From Isochrysis galbana (lineage: Eukaryota; Haptophyta; Isochrysidales; Isochrysidaceae): a stretch of DNA of 64,000 nt. Below, piece by piece: positions 33,480 through 44,365 of this stretch. The first letter of the stretch is position 1. Each line of letters begins with the position of its first letter. The position numbers and the translations under genes are program-made. The stretch spans positions 4,168,474-4,232,473 of the forward strand of contig CM030936.1 of NCBI GenBank assembly GCA_018136815.1, read 5' to 3'. Under the pieces are notes generated by a model. The model saw only the letters and a list, made by a program, of their open reading frames with translations, was not told the origin of the DNA and did no database searches.

Positions 33480-35117
33480 CCCTCAGGTAAAACTCTCCTA
33501 AAAGAGAGAAGCGAATGCTGAATCCTGCGGTCTTGCGGAGTGCCGTGCCGACCGCCGATTCTTCACCTCATCGTCCGGACGGGTGTGGCACGCCCTTTGT
33601 CGCTTGGAAGTCTTGTCCTTGTAATCTCTTTACCTTATTTACCTTTCCCTCGCATGGAAGCTCGATTCTAGCAGGGGGGTGTCGCATTCGCGATCGACTC
33701 TCTCACCTTGTGCCTTTTCGCGCTCGGCGCTCGGTTGCGTTCCGGTTTTACTCGTTACTCGTTGATTCTTTACTCGTAACTCGCGTGTTGCTCCTTGCCT
33801 GCGTGCGCCCCTTTGTGGCCGATCTGACCTTGTTCTCGCGCCCCTTTGTGGCCGATCTGACCTTGTTCTCGCGCCCCTTTGTAGCCTGCCTCGCCTCGTT
33901 CTCGCACGCCTGCGCTTGGGGCCTTGCTCTAGCCATGGTCCCTCCTTGCCCTCGTTTCCCCGCGTTCGCCCTCAGGCGGCTTGCCTGCTCATTTGGTCAT
34001 TTGGTCTCCTTTTCCTCCGGTTTCTTCCCCTCCCGCGGGGAGTCTCACCCTACCATGAGCCCCCCCGCGAGCACCCCCAAGGGGAGCACCACGCACGTGA
34101 CGAGAACGGCGTCGCCTTGGCTCGGCATGAGGGATCGTCCGATCGTCCCGAGAGGGCCTCTTGCCTTCTTCTGCTGCTTGGTGAGCGCACTCCATTGTGA
34201 ACGAGTGAGTCGATGGACCCATTTGACGTGCCCATCAACTCGCTTGCGAAAGTGCATCCAGACGTTGTTCGAGGCAGAGACAGAGACGCCAACTCTGACT
34301 TTTCAGCCAGGGAATCTTGCTGCGAGGCGGGTGTGGGCTGGGGCGGGGTCAGGTGCTGGGTATGGCACACCCAGGCCAAGGCCGGGCGGGGGGCTCGCGC
34401 TGCGCGCGCGCTGCTCGCACCTGGCTTCTGGCGCTCGTCTGCGCGCTGCGAAGGGGGGGGAGTGCGAGAACGACCTGGAGGCGAGCGCGGCGAGCGTGAA
34501 GGGGCACATCGCGGCAGGCAGCGTGGGGGGGGCTTACCTTTGGTGTTGGCCGCGCGAGTACACCCCTGTGGCAAGCTGGGCTGCCAGAGAGGAGTGGGGG
34601 AAGGGGGGGGGAGGGGAGCGGCGCGCGGCGGGCCTCCGCGGCCGCTGCAGCGGCTAAGTCCCCGGCACCCGGGGAGATAGCCGCTGGAGCGAGCCCTTAT
34701 TGTCACCTTTTGGTACCAGAATCTCACACTGTGTACGTTAGTGTGGAGAGTGTTGACGTGAGTGTGGTGTCAGCTCGTCGGTCTAGTGGCCTCTGGCTGT
34801 CTGTCGTCTGTCGTTCTTCGTTCGTCGCTCTCGTCCTCGTTCTCGTTCCCGTTCTCGTCCCTCGTTCTCAACACTACCTCAATACCAAACCTCTCCACTC
34901 CCTTAGCCTCAGCCTATCAATCCCGATTCGCCCAGCCATGTCCGCTCCGTCGTCGCGCTCGCCCTCGCCCAAGCCCGTCCTCCCGCCTTCCTCTGCTGAG
35001 GAGGTGGTCCAGCCCGCCATTCCATCACTCCCGGCCATCTCAGCCGCGCCTTCCGCCGATCGTTTCCCTTCCGTCTCGTCGCATATCGAGCCCGTGGTCA
35101 TGCTCGATCCGTCAGAG
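33480..35117 (+). mobile_element. LTR retrotransposon copy C: 3' internal end, LTR, primer-binding site, gag start
   Basis: 33485-33600 matches the 3' internal part of copy A. A polypurine tract, AGCAGGGGGG, ends at 33679, and TGTCGCATTCGCGATCG starts at 33680. The following text matches copies D and E to about 33980. At about 34711 lies TGGTACCAGAATC, similar to a primer-binding site complementary to initiator tRNA-Met. A leader and the gag-like start MSAPSSRSPSPKPVLPP at 34938 come next, near identical to 25683. The order internal-LTR-PBS-internal implies that two elements shared one LTR, or a tandem recombination. The gag frame breaks off at about 35117. Confidence 0.65.
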
Positions 35118-35370
35118 CAACGAGTGTTTATTTATTTTTGTTTTGAGATGGAGTTTTGTACCAGAGCTTACTGTATATAGAGTACTCCTACTACTTTCAC
35201 CAGAAAGTCGACGGCGGTCGCCAGCCCGCCCGGCGCTCTCCACCTTCCTCTTCCCCCTCTTCTCCTCTCCGCTCCCTCTCCGCCTTCCGCTGCCGAGACC
35301 CTTGGCGGCATCAACCCAGCCTTTCTCTACTCTCAACACCCTCCCTCTCCCGTGCTCGTTGGACGGGCGG

Positions 35371-36379
35371 ATGGGGCGCACGACCGTTGGGGTGGTCGGC
35401 CTTCTCATTCTCGCGTGCTTCGGCGCCGCAACTGCGCGTCAGCCGCCGCTCACGCCCGGAAGTCGGCTCCGTGGCGGCGCCTCCTCACGCTATGCTCGTC
35501 CCACTCGCTTCCAGCCATCGGACGGTCTGAGCGAGGCGGAGCGTGTGTATGTGGTGCAGCAGTTCTCACGCCCTGCCGTCCGGACTGCTTTCCTCGCACG
35601 CGTCTACTCTACCGTGATGTTGCAGGTCGTCGCAACTGGGGCGATCATGGCCGCCATCCGCCGCTCCCCTGCGCTCGCGTACCACTTGCTGCCCAGGTCC
35701 CCTCTCCTTTTCCTGTTCGCCATGGCTCCAGCGATGGCGATTCAGCTGATTCCGAACTTGGCAGAGCAGGCGCCCTACGGGCACCTCCTTCTAGCCGCAT
35801 TTACTTTCCTTACTGGCGTTGGCCTTGGGGCTGCCACGTCCATATTGCCGGCAGCAATGTTACTGGAGGCCGCGGTTGCCACCTTCGCCGCCGTTGCCGG
35901 GCTTGCAACCTACGCGACGACAACTAAGCGTGACTTCACCGCCATTCGTGGCATGCTGTCTGCTGGCCTCCTTGCCCTCCTCGCCCTCGGGGTGCTCCAG
36001 TTCTTTACACGAGGAAGGTAAGTGATTGTTGGGCCTGAATGATAGGGTGGACCAAGCAACCCCCCATTTTCCCGCACAATTTAACTTCGAGCTGCAGGCA
36101 GCTGCGTCCCCGTCAGGCGAATGAGTACTTGGATGGGCTGCTCAGATCCTCCTATCCCCTCCTCCACCCGACAGCTGGATCTCGATGGTGCGCCCATATT
36201 TGGGTGCGCTCGTCTTCTCAGGCTACCTTGTGTACGATACTCAGCTCATCGCCGGTGGGGGTAAGCGCTTTCAGTTGCGGCCCAATCAGCACATATTGGG
36301 AGCGCTAATGATCTTCTCCGACATCTTGAACCTCTTCATGACCATTCTACAAGCTTCCGCCAGGAGTGAGCGCGACTGA
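35371..36379 (+). CDS. TMBIM / BAX inhibitor-1-like membrane protein
   Basis: Two exons, 35371-36017 and 36175-36379, with a phase-2 GT-AG intron, giving 283 residues. The N-terminus MGRTTVGVVGLLILACFGAA is a likely signal or targeting sequence. About six to seven hydrophobic helices follow. The family signature is in exon 2: YLGALVFSGYLVYDTQLIAG and ALMIFSDILNLFMTIL, matching the C-terminal DTQ and LYLDxxNLF elements of the BAX inhibitor-1/YccA superfamily. Such proteins are calcium-leak or stress-response membrane proteins of the ER, Golgi or mitochondria; location here is unknown. The start at 35371 was chosen over the longer open frame because upstream sequence to 35117 is retrotransposon-derived. 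That puts a mobile-element leader within about 250 bp of the start codon. Confidence 0.85.
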
Positions 36380-36654
36380 ATTGCGATAGGAGGTGACTAT
36401 TGCTCTTTCGCTTTGCATGTCGTTCATCCATGGGCAAAGAATATGGGGAAGGGCCCTTGCTTTGAGAACTGATATCTTGACAGCATCTAGTGAAGAATGC
36501 AGCGGAGACGCTATGCATCTCGCGGGCCGAGGTGTTCTGGCATGAAGCCTTTGACACTAGGGCTTGAGATGGAGAATTGCTTCTTGCCCAAATATGTGTG
36601 CGTGTTGCGAGTGCGTGTGCTTGTATGAGACACTGTTTGGAACTATCGTTAAAA
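36380..36654. other. spacer between TMBIM gene and LINE fragment
   Basis: Likely 3' UTR; nothing recognised. Confidence 0.4.
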
Positions 36655-37569
36655 GGGTAGGGTCACCTCGGAGAGACTTCCGACACCGGCAACGTAGTTA
36701 ACGACGAAGAACTTCAACGATATCACCCACCAGCGCGGTGGGAGAACGGATACAAGGGACCCAGATACATGGAGTACCCGTTAGCTGACGAGTACGCGAT
36801 ACAAAAGGGAAAAATCGCGCTCGACGCGATCACAGTTTCCGACATCACAAAGGTCACGCTCAAAGCAGCACGCCGCAACGACTCACAGGCAGCCAGAAAA
36901 ACGTGGGAAAAACGCCTCGACATCACCAAAGACGACTGGAAACACATAGCCAAGCTATATACCCTGCCGTTGCTAAAACACACCGACAAACACCCACACT
37001 TCAAACACATCACCCACAGGAGGATAGGTAACAGGAACAGATTCGAGAACAGCACAACGAGAAAATGCAGAATGTGCGGCAAATACCAAGAGGATTCGTG
37101 TCACCTAGCGTGGTGCCCCGCGACGAGGAAGATCTTCGACACATTAGACGCAATCGCCAACTACACCCCGAAACCAAATAGGCCAAAAAAACAGAAAACA
37201 AAAGACAGACTGTTTGCATACCCGACAGAAACCACGCCAGACAGCCTAAAAACCCTCTATATAATAGCATGGCGATACATAATAAGAGACTTCTACAGAA
37301 TAGAGTTTGAATCACACACGTACCACTACATACCGGTCTTGGAATCCACGCTAATAAGGTTCACTACCCTGGTGAGGGGCATTGTCCCGCCAAACGGCGA
37401 TCACCGAATGCGCACTCGTAAGGTGGCCCAGGGGAGAAAACCTAAGCTGAAAAGACCGTTGAAGCTCAGCGCCCCCATTTTTACAGAAAACGACAAAGGA
37501 AAACTGATAATGAACGACAACCTCGGCCTCGTAGCAGGGACACTCGGCTTAGCCGAAAAACTCGCCTAA
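36655..37569 (+). pseudogene. 5'-truncated LINE ORF2 tail (second lineage)
   Basis: The frame is open from GHLGETSDTG (about 36660) to a TAA at 37569 and aligns collinearly with the end of the 22.5-24.2 kb element, including the zinc finger CRMCGKYQEDSCHLAWC and the ITHRRIGNRNRF and RDFYRIEFESH segments. Truncation at the 5' side is typical of target-primed reverse transcription. Codons are A-rich (AAA, ATA, ACA), unlike the G/C-ending codons of the first copy, so the two belong to different lineages or ages. Confidence 0.8.
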
Positions 37570-37725
37570 GGCTGAGGAACATCTCCCTCCTAGGAAACAC
37601 CCCAAAAAGGGATGGGCGATGAAAACAAAGGAGACGCAGCAACAACCACCCACTCACACCGACGCAGAGAGAAACGGGCCACCTAGAGGCACAGAGATGG
37701 GGTCAGCTGGGAGACGTTAGCGACG

Positions 37726-38742
37726 GTGAGTGCACTCACCAAAGGAGAAGCTCGGATAGTCGAGGTGGACAAGATGCGTCTTCTGTTGCACCTGCGGATC
37801 GTGGTGCACGAGGCCTCCACCGACTCGGTGATCCACGGTGTGGCACTCACGCGCGTGACGCTCTACAAGTCGCTGCCTTTGTACAAGTACACGTGCCAGC
37901 GCACCGCAGGCATCCACCCAACGCGAGTGGCCCCTTGGAGCACGTGCCCGTGTACCGTCGAACACATGGTGTCGTCGAACAAACAAGACCTGGCATCCTG
38001 GGAGGAAGACGTCAATCCACTCATCAATAACCTCCCTTACAAGACTTCGGTGGATAGCTACCCAAAGCTCGAGGACTTGAACAACAAAACTCCTCTGACG
38101 AAAACGGCCCTGCAGAATGAAGTCAACAAAATCGCGACCATTGACGCCTGCGCACCGATCAATCGCGACCCCGAGCTGTACATGTCGAGTGACGAGCTAC
38201 GGGTCAGCCGACCGCGTATGCAATGTCTCACTATCAGATCCACCAAGGCCCATATGTGCTCCGATGCAGACAACGGTTGGACACAGTCAAAGCCACCTAC
38301 GGGATATAGGTGTAAGGAGATGACCCACATCGTTAGCGCCCCTTCGGGTAAGTCGTACGGCGCAGTCGATGTATGGATATGTGGGCCTACAAAGGAGGAC
38401 ATCCTAGAAGGAGCGACAAAGTTCAAAGGGTGGGATCACGATGGATTCGCGCACCAACGCGTGTATTCGCTCGCCAAAACCTTGACCGACAAGAAAGAAG
38501 CAAGGACCTACAAGCCAAGGGTAGCGGACCTAGGGAATGTGAGAGGAAATTTCCGAACGCCAACGCGAACGCCAAACGCGGGAAGGCAACGAAACCCTAT
38601 CCAGGCCAAGCAGAACCTACGAAGAACAGGCCTGGACGACAACGAAAGTGAGCAAGTCCCAAGAAAGCACCGGAACTCAACAAGAAACGACAAGCCTTGC
38701 AAGAAGCTAAATAAGCCTTCACAAGGTAACCCGAGAGCCTGA
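37726..38742 (+). CDS. unidentified ORF, possibly element-encoded
   Basis: A 338-codon frame starting with GTG; the first ATG is about 45 nt inside. The first half has mixed composition with Cys/His residues (TCQRT, CPCTVEHM, MCSDAD, RCKEM). The last 90 residues are strongly basic and Asn/Arg/Lys-rich (NAGRQRNPIQAKQNLRRTG), as in nucleic-acid-binding gag-like proteins. It follows the LINE tail directly in the same orientation but has no similarity that I can see to LINE ORFs. I do not recognise a family. Confidence 0.4.
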   Translation: MSALTKGEARIVEVDKMRLLLHLRIVVHEASTDSVIHGVALTRVTLYKSLPLYKYTCQRTAGIHPTRVAPWSTCPCTVEHMVSSNKQDLASWEEDVNPLINNLPYKTSVDSYPKLEDLNNKTPLTKTALQNEVNKIATIDACAPINRDPELYMSSDELRVSRPRMQCLTIRSTKAHMCSDADNGWTQSKPPTGYRCKEMTHIVSAPSGKSYGAVDVWICGPTKEDILEGATKFKGWDHDGFAHQRVYSLAKTLTDKKEARTYKPRVADLGNVRGNFRTPTRTPNAGRQRNPIQAKQNLRRTGLDDNESEQVPRKHRNSTRNDKPCKKLNKPSQGNPRA

Positions 38743-38994
38743 GACAAGCACACAGCGAGCGACAGGCGACCTGGCTCCTTTGGGTCAAGATTGCCCGAAA
38801 GGAGGAAACCTGGAATCTAGACCTGACAGACAGGCTAGAAGGAACAAAACGAGAACTCGAATTCTAGATCGCTAGAGACGAACCCTACCAACCTAGATGT
38901 ACCTGAGCTTCACCGTGTGGCCGCACGGCGAAGGACCTGGAAATAAGAGCCTGGAAATCGCATCATCTAGATGTCATCTAGGATGAATGCGACA

Positions 38995-39165
38995 GCGTGA
39001 CGGAGGGGGGGAGAGGGGTGCGAATCGCACCATTTCTTGGCGAAGATTTTCGTGGCGGCAGGTGGCCCCCCCTGGAGGTTTTTTATTGGGCATCGCGCCA
39101 CGGTCAAAAAATGCAGCCCAACCCTTACTAATTAATAGTTAAAAAGCCCCTGTTTGACCGCCCTA
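38995..39165 (+). repeat. dispersed repeat ending CTGTTTGACCGCCCTA (family B)
   Basis: Shares its body with 48364-48540 (inverted): GTGACGGAGGGGGG, GCACCATTTCTTGGC, TTTTCGTGGCGGCAGGTGG, and AAAAATGCAGCCCAACCCTT. A more diverged copy is at 42958-43143. Confidence 0.75.
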
Positions 39166-39434
39166 GTAGACAGTAGCTTAGCGCTTAGCGGACTTTTTTC
39201 AAGATTTTTTTTTCGGTTGGCTTTTAGGTTCGCATTACTCAGCCTCTCGGGAACGTGGCTGAGTTTCTACTCTCGCTTCTTCCGACTTCGTCGTGGGTGG
39301 GTGGTGGCATTTACACCACTTCCAGTCGCACCTAGCCTAGCCTCACTGCGAATTTTAATATTTTTATTATTTGTACGGATGGAGTTATATTGCTATTGCA
39401 TGGTGGGGTCTGTGGTGTGTAGGCGCGGTGGAGA

Positions 39435-41147
39435 ATGAGGCTGTCGGCGCTCCTGGCGCGCGCACCGCCGCCGCTGCGCGCCCGGCTTGGCCGGTGGGCA
39501 CATTCGCTCGGCGCGCCCCGCGCGAACAGGAAAGGCGACAACTTCTTCATCCCCCATTTCAACCCACGCCGGCTGCCCAAGCCACAGAGCCTGCCGGCGG
39601 CCGGCGTGCCTGAGGAGGCTGAGGCAGTGCCGACTGAGCGGCCGTGGCGAAGGCACGCGCCCGCGTTGATCGATCTGCCCGCAGCGCTGGAGGCCGGGCT
39701 ACAGGCTGGTGCACTTGCGCGTCTACGTGAGACAGCGCGCTCCGTCCGGCGCGAGCGGTCGCTCGCTGAGAAGAGGGCGAGGAAGGCCCGGCAGCAGGGC
39801 GAGCTGGTAAACCACGATGCGGCTCATGCCATCCGGACCAATGGGGACATGTCGATGGACAAAGATGGCGCAGGAAGTCCGTCGGACACGGCCGACGAGG
39901 ATCCTTCAGTGGATGAATTTGCGGCCCATCGCATGCATGGAGCCTATGCCGGTGCGTACCGGATGCTGTGGGAGGCACGTGCTCGTCTCCCTGCGACATT
40001 TGCGCCCCGCAGCACGCTCGAATTCGGGGCTGGTCTCGCGCCGGTGGCGTGGGCGGCAACGACCCTTTGGCCTGAAGGAGCCGCTATGATGCGCCATACG
40101 GCGGTCGAGCCCAACGCCGAGCTGCGATTGGCCGGTGCCGAGCTGTGTTCAGCTGTTCCGGATGCGTCAGCTATGCAGCTGGCTGATGGCTCTAACAATC
40201 CGACGGGCTGGGACGAAACTGAGCACGAGGGCAAGGCAGGAAGTGACACCCAGGCGATGGGCGCGCCGAACATCGACTGGGTGGCACACCTGCCACAGCT
40301 CCCGGACACGTACGATCTGGTCAGCGCTCCTTACTCCCTCGAATCGCTCCCAGCCGATTCTCTACAGCTAGCTGTGCGTGCGCTGTGGGCGCGCGTACGC
40401 AAGGGCGGAATCTTAGCGGTCGCGTTGCCCGCCACCCGCTCGGGCTTCGCCAAGATGCTCCTCACGCGAGAAGAGCTGCTGGGTCGAAGCGGAGCGGGCG
40501 CCACCAGAGGTGAGGAGCGCGCCGGGCCGCCATGCACAGACGCGATGCTCGTTGCGCCCTGTCCGCATGTGCATGGTTGCCCGATGCGTCCCGGTAGTGC
40601 GCTCCTGCCGTGGCACGCCAAGCGCGGGGACCGCGTGCCGCCATCTTGTCATGTGGAGCAGAAGGTCGTCGAGTCGTCTGCCTCCGCCTTTCTCCATAGA
40701 GCTCAGCGCCGAGGCGACAGCCGCTCGCACTTCCTCGAGAGGATGTGCTACATTGTCGTGCGCAAGAGCGGGGCCGATGAGGCAATCGGGAACGAACCTG
40801 GCCAGCATTCCCCGGATAGCGAGCAACCGCAGTTCCCGCGTGTCGATGCTCGAGCACATAGTGAGAGCAGCCCTGCCGCCTGGGCGCGCGTCATCCGACC
40901 GCCACGAATCCGCGCCAAGCACGTCCACCTGGACTTGTGCACGGCTGATGGTGAGGTGGTGGCGTGCACTCTCACGAAGAGAAAGCAAGACCGGGTGGCC
41001 TATCGGACGGCACGCAAGCTGCAGGTGGGCAGTTCCTGGGAATGGGGTGTACATGATGCTGGGGCGTGGGGCGGGGCCGCGAGAGACGCGCCGCCTTCAG
41101 AGGAGGATTGGGAAGAGTATTACTACGAGGGCGAGGAGGAAGAGTGA
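39435..41147 (+). CDS. METTL17/Rsm22-like mitochondrial small-ribosomal-subunit assembly methyltransferase
   Basis: An intronless frame of 570 residues. The Arg-rich N-terminus MRLSALLARAPPPLRARLGR fits a mitochondrial presequence. A Rossmann-type SAM motif, LEFGAGLAPVAWA, lies at 195-207; YDLVSAPYSLESLP at 293-306 and VRKGGILAVALPATRSGF at 321-338 match the Rsm22 fold. The family's cysteine pair is C376-PHVHG-C382 within VAPCPHVHGCP, and a further conserved-type cysteine is in HVHLDLC (C502). The RVIRPPR and ARKLQVGSSWEW segments near the end also fit. Known members bind an Fe-S cluster and SAM and assist assembly of the mitoribosomal small subunit. The family's usual Cys in a WCHF-type motif appears as PWHAKR (392-397), with C405 downstream; whether C405 replaces it is unknown. 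The acidic C-terminal tail EEDWEEYYYEGEEEE is unusual. Confidence 0.8.
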   Translation: MRLSALLARAPPPLRARLGRWAHSLGAPRANRKGDNFFIPHFNPRRLPKPQSLPAAGVPEEAEAVPTERPWRRHAPALIDLPAALEAGLQAGALARLRETARSVRRERSLAEKRARKARQQGELVNHDAAHAIRTNGDMSMDKDGAGSPSDTADEDPSVDEFAAHRMHGAYAGAYRMLWEARARLPATFAPRSTLEFGAGLAPVAWAATTLWPEGAAMMRHTAVEPNAELRLAGAELCSAVPDASAMQLADGSNNPTGWDETEHEGKAGSDTQAMGAPNIDWVAHLPQLPDTYDLVSAPYSLESLPADSLQLAVRALWARVRKGGILAVALPATRSGFAKMLLTREELLGRSGAGATRGEERAGPPCTDAMLVAPCPHVHGCPMRPGSALLPWHAKRGDRVPPSCHVEQKVVESSASAFLHRAQRRGDSRSHFLERMCYIVVRKSGADEAIGNEPGQHSPDSEQPQFPRVDARAHSESSPAAWARVIRPPRIRAKHVHLDLCTADGEVVACTLTKRKQDRVAYRTARKLQVGSSWEWGVHDAGAWGGAARDAPPSEEDWEEYYYEGEEEE

Positions 41148-41429
41148 AAAAGAGCTTGAGGCGGGAATGATGGCAAAGTGCGGTCGTGGTTGTGTGTGGG
41201 GTTGGTGGTGAATAGGAATGTCGAACATGTTCAATGGGGACATGAGGGGCGTCAGAGCTCATAGAGGACTGAAAAAAGTATTCTTAAAGGTGCCCGCTAC
41301 GCTACTAGGCGCACTCCCCTCCCTAGGTTCTGTCGAGTCGAGCGTTGCGCTGGACGGAGGGCTCGGGGCTGCACTCCGACGCGAGCTGCACCAGCGGCTA
41401 GCGCGGCGCTCTGGCCCTCCTTTGTCCTC
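41148..41429. other. spacer downstream of METTL17-like gene
   Basis: No gene recognised. Confidence 0.4.
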
Positions 41430-41900
41430 TGTCGCATTCGCGAATCGATACTCAACTATCGGTAAAACGATAGGGTCATGGAGCGCGCGCCGCCGACCGC
41501 CCTCGCCGCCGCCGCCCTCGCCGCGATGGACGAAGCATTCATGGACACCCCCCTGACGCCGAAGCGACCGCGTCAAGACGACCCGCCCGACCAGGTGGGC
41601 GCAAGAGCCAGCGGGCCGCGCCCGGGCACCACCATGAACAGAGCGACCAAAGCTTGCATTCTGGCAACAGCCAGCATGCAGCACACCCACTCCACCCTCC
41701 ACAGCCCCACAAGCCACACCAGAGGGACGCTCCATCAGGGAAGGCCTCCGGGCCTAGCCCCTAGTACACAGCCTCGGTACCGCCCTCATGCTCCGTATCA
41801 CAGGGCGTCTTGTGCCATTTGTGGTTCTATACCGTTAGTGTGCCTTGTGTGGCAGTGCCCCACTAGGTATCTTTTAGTTCATCTTGTCATGGCGTAGCGC
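41430..41900 (+). mobile_element. repeat with TGTCGCATTCGCGA start and MERAP-type ORF
   Basis: TGTCGCATTCGCGAATCG at 41430 is identical to the LTR starts of copies A-C. Forty-odd bases later GATAGGGTCATGG and a MERAPPTALAAAALAAMDEA frame begin, related to 29660. It may be a degenerate element in which the LTR-like start and gag-like leader have been brought together. Confidence 0.45.
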
Positions 41901-42700
41901 GATGGCGGCGCGGCGCGCCGCTCTCTCACCGCCGCAAGGGCTCGCGCTGCGGGCTCCCGGCGATATGGAGCTCCCACCCAGGTAGAGGGGTAGGACTGGG
42001 CTTGCTGAGCCGACCCTCGCGGACCGCCGCGAGGTGCGCGCGCGCTCGTGCAGTCGCATTGGGCTCCATGGCCGCATGGTGACGCATGGTAGCGAACCCT
42101 CCTCTCTCCCTCTCCTTCTGTTCCTCTCTCTAGGAGAGGTGGTCCCTCTGGGCCCTTTTTCTCGGGAGGCGATGGATCCCATTGATCCTTATGCCCCCTG
42201 CCCGCACTGCTTCGACTTGCTCGCGCGCGCTCGCGCGTGCTGCCCCCACTGATCGCAGCTCGATCCATTGCTGGGCAAGCGGACGCTATGTTGGAGCGCA
42301 AGCGGCCTGTGGCCGCTCTGGCGAGGGTTTGCGCGGCCAGGAGGCCAGCAGACACCACCTCCCACCATGCTGAGGCGGTGCCGCGCGTGATGGGGCAGCC
42401 CATCATGCGCAGCACCGTCATTTTGACGGCTCGCGGCCTGCCGCGCACTGCGCACTGCATGCGCGCGAGGGGCTGGCAGTAGATGCCAGCAGGGGCGAGG
42501 TGGAGGGCGCAGGCGACGCCGTGCGCCCGCGCAGGGTTTTGTACTGCCTGCCCGGGGGTAACCGTGCCCGGGGAACGCAGGCGCGCGTCGCACAGCGCGA
42601 CCTGTGGTGCACTTTTGTGGTCGACGTCGATTTCGCACGAGCGCAAAAACGTTTTTGGGTCTGTGTGTTGAATGGCGTCGAAAATTTGCTTATTTCTCAT
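41901..42700. other. no supported gene
   Basis: A long minus-strand open frame (41879-42763) has Arg/Ala/Pro-rich composition without domains and crosses into the repeat at 42701, so I do not accept it as a gene. Confidence 0.4.
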
Positions 42701-42936
42701 TAGATTCTGCCTAATATACCCATTTCCAGTAGCATATCCTAAGATCTCGCTATGAAACCTCAATCTTGACTTAGTGAATTTTCACCCTTAGAAGTTAAAA
42801 GCCCTGTTTGACCGCCCTAGATTCTGCCTAATATACCCATTTCCAGTAGAATTCCCTAAAGATCGCGTGATAAAACCTCAATCTTGACTTAGTGCTTTTC
42901 ACCCTTAGAAGTTAAAAGGCGTGTTTGACCGCCCTA
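42701..42936 (+). repeat. tandem pair of about 117-bp repeat ending TTTGACCGCCCTA
   Basis: Two successive units each begin TAGATTCTGCCTAATATACC and pass through CTCAATCTTGACTTAGTG and TTCACCCTTAGAAGTTAAAA to end TGTTTGACCGCCCTA (42818 and 42936). The 3' half matches 3238-3310 and 57672-57739. Confidence 0.85.
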
Positions 42937-42957
42937 ACCAACTGCCAACTGGCAGCC

Positions 42958-43143
42958 ATTCCGAGGCCGACAGCAGGAGGGGGGGCGAGGGGGGTGGGGG
43001 GACCCACCATCCACCATTTTCCTAGGCAATTTTTCGTGGTGGCAGGTCAACCCCTCAGGAGTTTTTCCTTGGGCTTCGGAGAACATTAAAAAACTAGCCC
43101 CCTCCACGTGTAAGTACTTGTAAATCAGTGTTTGACCGCCCTA
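42958..43143 (+). repeat. diverged family-B repeat ending TGTTTGACCGCCCTA
   Basis: Matches 38995-39165 in order: CACCATTTT, TTTTTCGTGGTGGCAGGT, the CCCCTCAGGAG step, TTGGGC, CCTC..., then TGTTTGACCGCCCTA. Confidence 0.65.
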
Positions 43144-43239
43144 TAATCAATCACCACTCATCACAAACAAGGCGCGCCATAGCGTGCAGGTTCATGTGAA
43201 CCGCGTGGAGTGGCACAGCCGACAGCTCCGGAATCCGGC

Positions 43240-44365
<1,126 letters not shown>

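Noticed and set aside
34762..35370. N-terminal extension of the TMBIM frame
   Set aside because: The upstream part comes from a retrotransposon leader in another frame and the hydrophobic leader at 35371 makes a sensible start.
41879..42763. 294-codon minus-strand open frame
   Set aside because: Composition is Arg/Ala/Pro-rich without domains, it runs into a dispersed repeat at 42701-42763, and high GC makes stop-free frames common.
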